42,125 bases of DNA from assembly GCA_902785425.1 (NCBI GenBank), contig CACZYP010000033.1:1-42125 (forward strand), read 5' to 3'. Positions 33,843-42,125 of the stretch are shown here, piece after piece. The position numbers were made by a program, and so were the translations under genes. This stretch comes from an uncultured Ruminococcus sp. Lineage in GTDB: Bacteria > Bacillota > Clostridia > Oscillospirales > Acutalibacteraceae. Under the pieces are notes generated by a model. It was not told the DNA's origin, did no database searches, and saw only the letters and a list, made by a program, of their open reading frames with translations. Position 1 is the first letter of the stretch; each line of letters opens with the position of its first letter.

Positions 33843-34973
33843 TCACTCGTCTCCGCTGTTATCGAGCGTACCTTGGTTTTCGGCTTTGAGGTAGGCGTTG
33901 ATGAAGCCGTCTATCTCGCCGTCCATTACAGCGGAAACGTTTGCTGTTTCAAACTTTGTGCGGTGATCCTTTACCATCGTGTAGGGCATGAATACGTATG
34001 AACGGATCTGGCTGCCCCAGGTGATCTCCTTCTGAACACCCTTGATATCCTCGATCTTTTCAAGGTGCTCTTTCTCCTTTATCTCAACGAGCTTTGAGAT
34101 AAGCATCTGCATAGCGATAGCTCTGTTCTGGAACTGGTTACGCTCGATCTGCGATGCAACTACGATACCCGTAGGCTTATGAGTAAGACGAACGGCAGAC
34201 GATGTTTTGTTGACCTTCTGACCGCCTGCACCGCTCGAACGGTATACCTGCATCTCGATATCCTCATCGGGGATAGTTATGCTTGTGTCCTTCTCGATCT
34301 CGGGCATTACTTCAAGAGAAGCAAACGAGGTCTGACGTCTGCCCGAGCTGTCAAACGGCGAGATACGAACAAGACGGTGAACGCCTGCTTCGCTCTTGAG
34401 ATAACCGTAAGCGTTTTCGCCCTCAACTACGATAACGGCGCTCTTAAGACCTGCCGTGTCGCCGTCGAGATAATCGACTGTTTTTACTTTAAAATCATGG
34501 CGCTCAGCCCAGCGGCCGTACATTCTGTAAAGCATCTCCGCCCAGTCCTGAGCCTCCGTGCCGCCGCTTCCTGCGTGGAATGTGAGGATAGCGTTGTTTT
34601 TATCGTATTCACCCGTAAGGAGCGTTGAAAGGCGCTGTGCTTCAAGATCAGCCTTTACCTTTTCGTACTCTTCCTTAGCCTCATCAAGAAGCGAAAGGTC
34701 TTCCTCTTCGTTTCCAAGCTCTATAAGAGCAAGAACATCTTCATATGCGCTGACAAGGTTATTGTAGCCTTCCACTTTATTTTTCAAAAATCCCGTTCTC
34801 TGCAGGATCTTCTGAGAGTTTTCGGTGTCGTCCCAGAAACCCGGCTCGGCAGCCTTATATTCAAGCTGCTCTATTTCCGACTCACACGCTTTAAGGCCGA
34901 GAGCGTCGGCAAGATCCTTGATCTGAGGATCAAGCTCCTCGGCAGCAAGGCGCAATTCTTCAAACTGTACCAT
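33843..34973 (-). CDS. prfB: Peptide chain release factor 2
   Basis: Terminates translation at UGA and UAA. 376 residues. The codon-reading SPF motif is present in ISPFDSSGRRQTSF (about 205). The catalytic GGQ is in RSSGAGGQKVNKTSSAVRLTH (about 250). The frame is open from ATG to stop with no internal UGA near codon 25, so the autoregulatory +1 frameshift found in most bacterial prfB genes is absent. Its own stop is TGA. It has an own promoter 37 bases upstream. Confidence 0.97.
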   Translation of the reverse strand: MVQFEELRLAAEELDPQIKDLADALGLKACESEIEQLEYKAAEPGFWDDTENSQKILQRTGFLKNKVEGYNNLVSAYEDVLALIELGNEEEDLSLLDEAKEEYEKVKADLEAQRLSTLLTGEYDKNNAILTFHAGSGGTEAQDWAEMLYRMYGRWAERHDFKVKTVDYLDGDTAGLKSAVIVVEGENAYGYLKSEAGVHRLVRISPFDSSGRRQTSFASLEVMPEIEKDTSITIPDEDIEMQVYRSSGAGGQKVNKTSSAVRLTHKPTGIVVASQIERNQFQNRAIAMQMLISKLVEIKEKEHLEKIEDIKGVQKEITWGSQIRSYVFMPYTMVKDHRTKFETANVSAVMDGEIDGFINAYLKAENQGTLDNSGDE

Positions 34974-35009
34974 AGATCATACCTCAATCCGTAAAAATTT
35001 CTACCCTTT

Positions 35010-35038
35010 ATTATATAATGAAAATCGAAAAAAGTAAA
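35010..35038 (-). promoter_or_regulatory. Promoter of prfB
   Basis: On the minus strand TTTACT (35038-35033), 17-base spacer, perfect TATAAT (35015-35010), about 37 bases upstream of the start codon. Confidence 0.75.
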
Positions 35039-35164
35039 GTGAATTTATAAGGCGGTTACGATATATATGATTGTTGATAATGACCGAAAATAGACCTGCT
35101 CTTTTGTGTAATGCTGTTTCGATTTGAAAAAATCCACATTATTTCCCATAAAAGAAAAAATTTG

Positions 35165-35193
35165 TTGTATTTCTCTTTAAAGTTTGATATAAT
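35165..35193 (+). promoter_or_regulatory. Promoter of the RING/zinc-ribbon gene
   Basis: TTGTAT at 35165-35170, 17-base spacer, perfect TATAAT at 35188-35193. A 115-base leader follows. It contains a weak inverted element: AGAGCGTGCAGTGCGG (35227-35242) and TGCACACTTTATATTCCACACTCC (two stretches within 35268-35291), related to the GTGTGGA heptamers. Confidence 0.7.
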
Positions 35194-35316
35194 AATCTAT
35201 AAGTATATTCAGGTAATTGTGAAAGCAGAGCGTGCAGTGCGGAAAAATTCACCCGGATTTCATCAGCTGCACACTTTATATTCCACACTCCAAATATATA
35301 ATGAGAGGGTGTAAAA

Positions 35317-36393
35317 ATGGATTATATCGGACTTTCGTGCGGTATCTGCGGCGAGGACTTCAAAGACGGCGATGATGTTGTCGTTTGTCCCGACTGCGGA
35401 ACGCCGATGCATAGGGCTTGCTACAAAGAGGTAAACGCATGCCCGAATGCCGATAAGCATAAGGACGGCTTCGTTTACGAAAGCTTTGATAAGATAACCG
35501 ATGCCGCAAAAGCAAACACAAGCGGCGAAACAAAAGTTATTCTTTCCAAGCAGCAGGAAAACATCGAGCCGATCACGGAAAACAGGCAGGCTGCCGTTGG
35601 TTCGCCCGTCTGCCCTATCTGCGGCAGCCAAAACAGGATCGGAGCAAATTTCTGCGACAACTGCGGCGCCAGACTTTCGAGCGGAGTTTTTCCCTCGATC
35701 GACCGTGACGATCCGAACAGCTTCAGCAGCCCCGAGTTTTTTGCTTCATATGCGCTCGGACGTGACTCCGATGTAGCTGCATCGGCAGACTACGGCAACG
35801 ACGTAACGGCAGGCGACCTTGCGTGCTTCGTAGCTGTAAACGCTCCGTACTACCTCGGTGCATTCCGCAGGATCAAAAACGGAAACGGAAAATTCAATTT
35901 CAGCGCAGCCGTTTTTTCGGGCGTATGGTTCTTGTACAGAAAATTATACAAGCTCGGCGCACTGCTGCTGTCTATAGAGGCGCTTTTATATGCGCTCAAA
36001 GTATACTTCACACACAATGTAAGCGTGGAAGTCATGAACAAGCTGTTAGCGACCATCGGTGTCTCGGCAAACAACGTCACATCGCTCAACATGGAGCAGT
36101 ACATGCAGCTCTCGCAGGAAATGCAAAAGCTTCCTGCATGGGAACAGTTCGCAATGATGATGCCGTCGATAATACTGTTTTTGCAGCTCGGCATTATGAT
36201 CTTCAGCGGCGCCGTAGCAAACAAGATGTACTTCGACAAATGTGTAAACAAGATCAGAGAGCTTAAAGACGACGCTGCCTCAAAAGAACTTTCACGTTCC
36301 GAAACATCGCAGGAGCTTTATCTTTCGGGCGGTGTAAACGCTGTCCTCGCCGGAATTTTCGGTGTAATGTATCTGTTTTTTCTGTTTATGTAA
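35317..36393 (+). CDS. Membrane protein with prokaryotic RING finger and zinc ribbon
   Basis: 358 residues. The N-terminal treble-clef/RING-like finger (prokaryotic RING family 1 pattern) has CGIC (8-11), CPDC (24-27), H32, C35 and a further C42/H48 pair. A second metal site follows at about 102-120: CPICGSQNRIGANFCDNCG, a classic zinc ribbon. The C-terminal half has hydrophobic segments at about 205-235 (AAVFSGVWFLYRKLYKLGALLLSI), 285-305 (MMPSIILFLQLGIMIFSGAV) and 340-358. The AFRRIKNGNGKFNFSAAVFSGVWFLYRK region resembles DUF2628-type proteins. Metal-binding heads are cytosolic by inference. GAGAGGGTG precedes the ATG. Function unknown. It may share a transcript with galU, 41 bases downstream. 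Confidence 0.83.
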   Translation: MDYIGLSCGICGEDFKDGDDVVVCPDCGTPMHRACYKEVNACPNADKHKDGFVYESFDKITDAAKANTSGETKVILSKQQENIEPITENRQAAVGSPVCPICGSQNRIGANFCDNCGARLSSGVFPSIDRDDPNSFSSPEFFASYALGRDSDVAASADYGNDVTAGDLACFVAVNAPYYLGAFRRIKNGNGKFNFSAAVFSGVWFLYRKLYKLGALLLSIEALLYALKVYFTHNVSVEVMNKLLATIGVSANNVTSLNMEQYMQLSQEMQKLPAWEQFAMMMPSIILFLQLGIMIFSGAVANKMYFDKCVNKIRELKDDAASKELSRSETSQELYLSGGVNAVLAGIFGVMYLFFLFM

Positions 36394-36434
36394 CATCTGA
36401 CTAATATTTAACTGAACAAAAGGAGTATTTGATT

Positions 36435-37307
36435 ATGAAGATAAGAAAGGCGGTAATACCCGCAGCAGGCCTCGGAACACGAGTTCTTCCGGCAACAAAA
36501 GCAATGCCCAAGGAAATGCTTCCGATAGTTGACAAGCCTGCTATACAGTATATCGTTGAAGAAGCTGTACGCTCAGGCATAACCGATATACTTATCATCA
36601 CGAACAGAGGCAAAGGGCTTATCGAAGACCATTTCGACAGAGCGCCCGAGCTTGAATTTGCCCTCAGTTCAAGAGGCAAGACCGACGTTTACGATGAGAT
36701 CGTTGAGATCTCGAAGCTTGCGAAGGTCTATTTCGTTCGTCAGAAGGAGACAAAAGGTCTCGGTCACGCTATCAACTGCGCAAGAGATTTCGTAGGCGGC
36801 GAGCCGTTTGCTGTTCTTTACGGCGACGACGTTATAATGGGCGAAGACCCTGCCTGCGGCCAGCTTATCAAAGCGTATGAAGAGTTTGGTCTCGGCGTTC
36901 TCGGTATCAAGGAAGTATCGGCAAAGGATATCTCGAAGTACAGTTCGCTGAAAGTTGAGCATATCAGAGACAACATTTTCAAGTGCGACGACATGATCGA
37001 AAAGCCGCAGACTCCCGAAGAGGTGCTGTCGCTTTATTCTATCCTCGGAAGATGCGTTCTTCCGCCGGAGATATTTGACATTCTCGACCACACAGAGCCG
37101 GGTGCAGGCGGCGAGATACAGCTTACCGACGCAATGCGTGAGCTTGCACGCACAAAGGGCATGACCGCCGTTGAATACACAGGCACACGCTACGACATGG
37201 GCAACAAGCTCGGTATCATGCAGGCAGCAGTGGAAACAGCGCTCACTCACAAAGAGATAGGCGAAGGATTCAGAGAGTACCTCAAGGAGCTGGCTAAGAC
37301 GCTTTGA
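36435..37307 (+). CDS. galU: UTP--glucose-1-phosphate uridylyltransferase
   Basis: Makes UDP-glucose for glycolipids, polysaccharides and galactose metabolism. 290 residues. The nucleotidyltransferase signature AAGLGTRVLPATKAMPKEML lies near residues 10-29, then DKPAIQYIVEEAV, the lysine-containing RQKETKGLGHAI and FAVLYGDDVI. EIQLTDAM and GTRYDMGNKLGI follow. The ATG at 36435 lies 9 bases after AGGAG; a TTG two codons earlier is also in frame but too close to it. A terminator lies about 110 bases beyond the stop. Confidence 0.97.
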   Translation: MKIRKAVIPAAGLGTRVLPATKAMPKEMLPIVDKPAIQYIVEEAVRSGITDILIITNRGKGLIEDHFDRAPELEFALSSRGKTDVYDEIVEISKLAKVYFVRQKETKGLGHAINCARDFVGGEPFAVLYGDDVIMGEDPACGQLIKAYEEFGLGVLGIKEVSAKDISKYSSLKVEHIRDNIFKCDDMIEKPQTPEEVLSLYSILGRCVLPPEIFDILDHTEPGAGGEIQLTDAMRELARTKGMTAVEYTGTRYDMGNKLGIMQAAVETALTHKEIGEGFREYLKELAKTL

Positions 37308-37318
37308 CGGAGAATATC

Positions 37319-37398
37319 GCTCACTGCGTTCGCTTAGTGAAGAGTGAATAGTGAATAGTGATCAGTGATAAGTATCGGAAGCGAAGCGTTTCAGCATA
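37319..37398. repeat. Heptamer/hairpin element of GAATAGT type
   Basis: Hairpin 37319-37333 (on the minus strand GC-GA-AC-GCA-GT-GA-GC, tandem G.A in the stem). Heptamers GAATAGT/GAATAGT/GATCAGT (37345-37366) follow, then ATCGGAAGCGAAGCGTTTC. It starts 12 bases after the galU stop. Confidence 0.8.
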
Positions 37399-37419
37399 TT
37401 TCCGTTGATTAAAGAATAC

Positions 37420-37462
37420 GACCTCAGAGGCATTTTTCAAACAGCCTTTGAGGTCTTTTTTT
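37420..37462 (+). terminator. Rho-independent terminator after galU
   Basis: GACCTCA-GA-GGC (37420-37431) pairs with GCC-TT-TGAGGTC (37444-37455) and is followed by TTTTTTT (37456-37462). Confidence 0.92.
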
Positions 37463-37533
37463 GCTTTTATGAATATCGGCTCTTTTGCGGCAATACTTAT
37501 TATATAGAAAAATCAGTAACGGAGTTGGTGTTT

Positions 37534-37947
37534 ATGAAGAAGCATATAAGCAGAAGCGCCGGGGCTGCCGTATTGGTCGCAGTGCCTATCGGCGCAGGAT
37601 TGGGCGTGCTGCTCTGCACTCTGCTTTTGATGCTGTTCTCGCTCGTATTTGTAAAAATCGGAGGCATTCCCGACAACGCAGCACCGATCACAGCTTCTCT
37701 TTCGGGCGCACTTGCCGCATTTGCTGCGGGCTGGTTTGCGGCAAAGCTGTGCGGCAGCAAAGGACTTATCACAGGCGCCGCCTCGGGTGCGCTGCTCTTT
37801 TTGTTTATCTGTGCAGGAAGCATATGCTGCGGCGCAGATATCTCGCTGCCCGCACTTTTAATCAAGCTCGCCGTATTCACACTCTGCGCAGCAGCAGGTG
37901 GCGTCGTAAGAGTCAACAAGAGAGTCAAAGTACAAACGCTAAGGTAA
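37534..37947 (+). CDS. Small four-helix membrane protein, TIGR04086-like
   Basis: 137 residues, nearly all hydrophobic. Four membrane segments lie at about 10-35 (AAVLVAVPIGAGLGVLLCTLLLML), 48-70, 75-98 (GLITGAASGALLFLFICAGSI) and 105-125. The Gly/Ala-rich pattern and size fit the TIGR04086 family found throughout Clostridia. Function is not known. I chose the ATG at 37534 (MKKHISRSAG) because GGAG lies 9 bases upstream. The frame is open to 37405, but the extra 43 residues cross the galU terminator and cannot be real. Confidence 0.75.
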   Translation: MKKHISRSAGAAVLVAVPIGAGLGVLLCTLLLMLFSLVFVKIGGIPDNAAPITASLSGALAAFAAGWFAAKLCGSKGLITGAASGALLFLFICAGSICCGADISLPALLIKLAVFTLCAAAGGVVRVNKRVKVQTLR

Positions 37948-37949
37948 AT

Positions 37950-38126
37950 GGAAAGTTGAAAATGGAAAATGGAAAATTATGAAACTCGGCTTCGCCGAGT
38001 TGGATCTGTATTGATTCTTTTTAATTTGAAGCTGAGAAATTAATATCAAGTTTCAATACATCAATATAAAACAAGCACGAAGTGCTTCCGCAATTTTCCA
38101 TTTTCAATTTTCAATTTTCCATTTAA
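37950..38126. repeat. Complete heptamer/hairpin element of TTTTCCA type
   Basis: Left heptamers GGAAAGT/TGAAAAT/GGAAAAT (37950-37977) are followed by hairpin AACTCGGC-TTC-GCCGAGTT (37983-38001) and an AT-rich centre. Hairpin AAGCAC-GAA-GTGCTT (38074-38088), CCGCA, and right heptamers TTTTCCA/TTTTCAA to 38124 follow. It directly abuts the rubrerythrin terminator. Confidence 0.92.
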
Positions 38127-38162
38127 AAAAGTTCGGGTACGCAGAGATCATCTGCGTACCCG
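38124..38162 (-). terminator. Terminator of perR-rubrerythrin
   Basis: A perfect 12-bp stem CGGGTACGCAGA (38134-38145) with TCTGCGTACCCG (38151-38162), loop GATCA. The minus strand continues AACTTTTTTT. Confidence 0.93.
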
Positions 38163-38195
38163 TAAACTCTGTATATGATTGCTCGAAACTGAGGA

Positions 38196-38747
38196 TCACT
38201 CGCCGAAGTATCTCTTCAGGAGACCTGCGAAGCCTGCGCCGTGGCGTGCTTCGTCCTTTGCCATCTCGTGAACAGTGTCATGGATAGCGTCGTAGTTGCG
38301 CTGCTTTGCTCTCTTTGCAAGATCGAACTTGCCTGCGCAGGCGCCTGCCTCTGCGTCTGCACGCATGCGGAGATTCTTCTCTGTAGAATCGGAAACTACC
38401 TCGCCGAGAAGCTCTGCGAACTTAGCTGCATGCTCTGCCTCTTCAAATGCGTAGCGCTTGAATGCCTCTGCGATCTCGGGATAGCCCTCTCTGTCGGCTG
38501 CTCTTGACATTGCAAGATACATACCTACCTCGCTGCATTCGCCGTTAAAATTGTTTACAAGATCTGTATAGATATCGTCCTCTACCTTGCCCTTAGCGCC
38601 CTCACCGATGAGATGAACGGTTGCGTAGGACATCTCTGCCTCTACCTTGTTGAACTTATCAGCAGGTGCTTTACAAATGGGACATACCTCGGGGGCAGCG
38701 TCGCCCTCGTAAATGTAACCGCACACTGTGCATACAAACTTTGCCAT
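38196..38747 (-). CDS. Rubrerythrin with N-terminal rubredoxin domain (reverse type)
   Basis: Peroxide-reducing non-heme iron protein of anaerobes, 183 residues. The rubredoxin iron site is at the N-terminus ([20 protein letters not shown]; cysteines 6, 9, 22, 25). The ferritin-like diiron domain follows, with [16 protein letters not shown] and [10 protein letters not shown], then a C-terminal EARHGAGF. Classical rubrerythrin has the opposite order, so this is the reverse form (revRbr) known from Clostridium as a hydrogen peroxide reductase. AGGAGG precedes the ATG. It lies 37 bases downstream of perR with no terminator between, so regulator and defence enzyme are probably co-transcribed. Confidence 0.93.
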   Translation of the reverse strand: MAKFVCTVCGYIYEGDAAPEVCPICKAPADKFNKVEAEMSYATVHLIGEGAKGKVEDDIYTDLVNNFNGECSEVGMYLAMSRAADREGYPEIAEAFKRYAFEEAEHAAKFAELLGEVVSDSTEKNLRMRADAEAGACAGKFDLAKRAKQRNYDAIHDTVHEMAKDEARHGAGFAGLLKRYFGE

Positions 38748-38784
38748 AATTGATTACCTCCTGTTTTTAAATATACTCACAGCA

Positions 38785-39162
38785 TCAGCAGTTTTCGCAG
38801 ATGCCGTAAAAGATTAGATTGTATGAATCGACCGATTTTACTCCGTCGATATTTGTCGGACCTATCTCATCAACGTTATCGCTCATGAAAACATCGATAA
38901 CTCGTCCGCACTTTTTGCATACGAAATGCGAGTGCGGAGTGATGCGTGCATCGTAACGCTCGCAGCCGTCTACAACTGTTACCGATTTTATAGAACCGTT
39001 ATCCTCCAGAAGCTTCAGATTTCTGTAAACAGTCCCAAGACTGAGATCGGGAAAAGTCGGTTTGAGTGAAGTGTAGATCCATTCTGCGGAAGGGTGCGAA
39101 TCGGTCGAAAGCATCAGTTCGTAGATCGCCTGCCTTTTCCTTGAATAATTCTGTGCTCTCAT
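38785..39162 (-). CDS. perR: Fur-family transcriptional regulator, PerR-like
   Basis: 125 residues. The winged helix is at about 10-75 (SRKRQAIYELMLSTDSHPSAEWIY; SLGTVYRNLKLLEDNG). The structural zinc site is CKKCG (about 81) and CENC at the extreme C-terminus. The regulatory metal site region YDARITPHSHFV has the D and HxH expected for PerR. Fur or Zur cannot be excluded, but the peroxide enzyme downstream and the PerR-box-like site upstream favour PerR. GGAG lies 9 bases before the ATG. Confidence 0.87.
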   Translation of the reverse strand: MRAQNYSRKRQAIYELMLSTDSHPSAEWIYTSLKPTFPDLSLGTVYRNLKLLEDNGSIKSVTVVDGCERYDARITPHSHFVCKKCGRVIDVFMSDNVDEIGPTNIDGVKSVDSYNLIFYGICENC

Positions 39163-39216
39163 AAATTTTCTCCTGCGGTTTACCGCTCGTTGCAGCCCCT
39201 TTATAATTGCTATTCG

Positions 39217-39231
39217 GAATAATAATCATAA
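39217..39231 (-). promoter_or_regulatory. Candidate PerR box
   Basis: On the minus strand TTATGATTATTATTC matches the Bacillus PerR consensus TTATAATNATTATAA at 11 of 14 defined positions. It lies about 25-40 bases downstream of the predicted start site, which would allow autorepression by roadblock. Confidence 0.5.
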
Positions 39232-39263
39232 TCATTAAAACAATAATTATTACTCTTTTCAGT

Positions 39264-39292
39264 ATTATATAATAAATTTCTTAATTTGTAAA
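39264..39292 (-). promoter_or_regulatory. Promoter of perR-rubrerythrin
   Basis: On the minus strand TTTACA (39292-39287), 17-base spacer, perfect TATAAT (39269-39264). Confidence 0.75.
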
Positions 39293-39464
39293 GCGATTTC
39301 TTAGAATTAGTTGCAAATTTTGCTTTACAATAATGTAATATATTATACAACTGTATAAAATCGCCTAAAAATGCAACAAATATCTTTTTCAGGGCAATAT
39401 ATCATTCCGGAATACGTAAAAACTAACTTAAAAATGTAAAACAAACAAAATATTAAAAATAAAA

Positions 39465-39520
39465 GCGAACGCAGTGAGCATTTCCGAAATTTTCCATTTT
39501 CAATTTTCCATTTTCAATTT
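39465..39520. repeat. Half heptamer/hairpin element
   Basis: Hairpin GC-GA-AC-GCA-GT-GA-GC (39475-39489) has a tandem G.A in its stem. TTTCCGAAA and heptamers TTTTCCA/TTTTCAA (39494-39520) follow. Only one side of the element is present. It abuts the groEL terminator. The rest of the 39163-39596 gap is AT-rich with the perR control region and nothing else recognised. Confidence 0.82.
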
Positions 39521-39566
39521 AAAAAAAGCGCCGCAGCTTCCGATCTTCTGACCGAAAAGCTGCGGC
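39521..39566 (-). terminator. Terminator of groESL
   Basis: GCCGCAGCTT (39530-39539) pairs with AAGCTGCGGC (39557-39566). On the minus strand CGCTTTTTTT follows. It lies 30 bases beyond the groEL stop. Confidence 0.92.
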
Positions 39567-39596
39567 TGTTATCATTGTTCTGCCAATTATATCAAA

Positions 39597-41530
<1,934 letters not shown>

Positions 41531-41571
41531 AAAAAAATTCCTCCTTAGAAAAATTGATAAGCATTTAGACG

Positions 41572-41598
41572 TTAGCACTCTAACTCCCTGAGTGCTAA
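41572..41598 (-). promoter_or_regulatory. CIRCE operator (HrcA site)
   Basis: A perfect TTAGCACTC, nine bases, GAGTGCTAA. This is the canonical HrcA-binding inverted repeat, 42 bases upstream of groES and overlapping the predicted transcription start. HrcA itself is not in the window. Confidence 0.97.
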
Positions 41599-41602
41599 TT
41601 AT

Positions 41603-41631
41603 ATTCTATACCATTTCAGGTAAAAAATCAA
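41603..41631 (-). promoter_or_regulatory. Promoter of groESL
   Basis: On the minus strand TTGATT (41631-41626), 17-base spacer, TAGAAT (41608-41603), placing the start at the edge of CIRCE. A TATAAT overlapping the next bases is an alternative -10 but has no good -35. Confidence 0.65.
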
Positions 41632-41792
41632 GCATTATTTTACACTTAACAATTTTTTTACAATCAATAATAAACAAAAACTTCGCCCCCTATTGAAATA
41701 CTATTCCGCAAATGATAAAATTATCTAAACTCAACATTTCTTCAGACAAACTTGAGACATTGTTGATATAATTTATCTTGAGCCAAACAATT

Positions 41793-42033
41793 GAGTGTGA
41801 AGTGTGGTGTTGAGCCGCAAAGCGAGCTTACGAACGTTTCACTTAATGTGGAATGTGGAAAGTGGAATGGCGAATGAAGGAGTCGCCTCGCTCCTGTTTT
41901 TATATTAGTGTTTTCGGGCTTAAAAGTTATCGCTCGGCGGCGAGTGAAGTGTGAATTTAGGATAGCTAATACAAAACAACTCGGCGAAGCCGAGTTCCGC
42001 AATTGTCCATTATCCATTGTCAATTGTCAATTG
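41793..42033. repeat. Composite heptamer/hairpin element
   Basis: GAGTGTG/AAGTGTG heptamers (41793-41808) are followed by imperfect hairpin AGCCGC-AAA-GCGAGCT (41813-41828) and AATGTGG/AATGTGG/AAAGTGG heptamers (41846-41867). Next come a GGAGTCGCC...GCTCC hairpin, CTGTTTTTATATTAG, hairpin AACTCGGC-GAA-GCCGAGTT (41978-41996), CCGCA and CAATTGT heptamers to 42033. It appears to be two elements fused or nested. Upstream, 41632-41792 is AT-rich with nothing recognised. Confidence 0.85.
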
Positions 42034-42125
42034 GGCACCTCTAAAAACCCTACCCTAAAACAGGAAAAAGTGATATAATGGATATAACAAGCAAAGGGAG
42101 AGGAAAAAAGATGCAATTTGGTTTT
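42034..42125 (+). mobile_element. Probable left end of an insertion sequence, truncated by the window
   Basis: Directly after the heptamer array the sequence GGCACCTCTAAAAACCCTA looks like a terminal repeat. TGATATAATGGATATAA with a TATAAT (42073-42078) and a strong AGGGAGAGGA site follow. An ATG is at 42111. This compact end-promoter-start layout is typical of an IS, but the right end and transposase are outside the window. Confidence 0.4.
42111..42125 (+). CDS. Start of an unidentified gene, truncated at the window end
   Basis: ATG with GGGAGAGG about 10 bases upstream. Only five codons (MQFGF) are visible. It may be a transposase, judging by the terminal-repeat-like sequence just upstream, but five residues cannot identify it. 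Confidence 0.45.

Noticed and set aside
37405-37533. Extended N-terminus of the small membrane protein
   Set aside because: The 43 extra codons cross a rho-independent terminator and have no ribosome binding site; ATG at 37534 has one.

Overview
The window looks like a chromosomal segment of a strictly anaerobic, fermentative member of the Clostridia. A Ruminococcus-like Oscillospiraceae is my best guess, inferred from gene content and not from a database search. The grounds are: the Firmicutes order SRP RNA-dnaX-ybaB-recR, strong Shine-Dalgarno sites with GTG and TTG starts, sigma-A type promoters with 17-bp spacers, a CIRCE-controlled groESL operon, bifunctional AdhE, a V-type ATPase, a PerR-like regulator beside a rubredoxin-first rubrerythrin, and the UPF0237-UPF0210 pair. 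Almost all genes are housekeeping. No prophage, CRISPR array, resistance cluster or complete transposase gene is visible.

Layout. 1-2000: an inverted-repeat element, then glyQS (-). 2200-8850 (+): SRP RNA, dnaX, ybaB, recR, a 76-residue unknown, aroB, a histidine phosphatase and cardiolipin synthase. 8875-9616: a non-coding chain of hairpins with a 241-bp tandem duplication. 9622-17323 (-): RluA-type pseudouridine synthase, an isoprenylcysteine methyltransferase-like protein, adhE, a frameshifted pnp and rpsO. 17550-18090 (-): four tRNA genes (Val, Phe, Gly-GCC, Gly-CCC). 18463-21511 (+): VWA protein, PP2C phosphatase and VanY-type lipoprotein. 21565-22177: a second hairpin-chain element. 22217-31126 (-): V-ATPase operon in the order G/H-like, C, I, K, F, E, A, B, D. 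31235-34973 (-): UPF0210, UPF0237, nrdR, prfB. 35317-37947 (+): RING/zinc-ribbon membrane protein, galU, a small membrane protein. 38196-41530 (-): rubrerythrin, perR, groEL, groES. The last 90 bases look like the left end of an insertion sequence with a gene beginning at its end.

The most unusual content is non-coding. About ten intergenic sites carry members of one family of imperfect palindromic elements. A typical member has arrays of diverged 7-bp repeats outside, a CCGCA-like junction, and a hairpin whose stem sequence differs from copy to copy but keeps its pairing. The apical loop is nearly always C-GNA-G, a triloop known to make exceptionally stable single-stranded DNA hairpins. Some stems also hold a conserved tandem G.A mismatch. 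Two copies sit inside the V-ATPase operon. A second family, at 8905-9616 and 21565-22177, consists of strings of perfect hairpins framed by inverted two-hairpin modules. No protein in the window explains the movement or function of either family.

Functional themes are translation (glyQS, rpsO, prfB, tRNAs), replication and repair (dnaX, recR, nrdR), fermentation (adhE), ion-motive energy (V-ATPase), peroxide defence (perR, rubrerythrin), envelope work (cls, galU, VanY) and protein folding (groESL).
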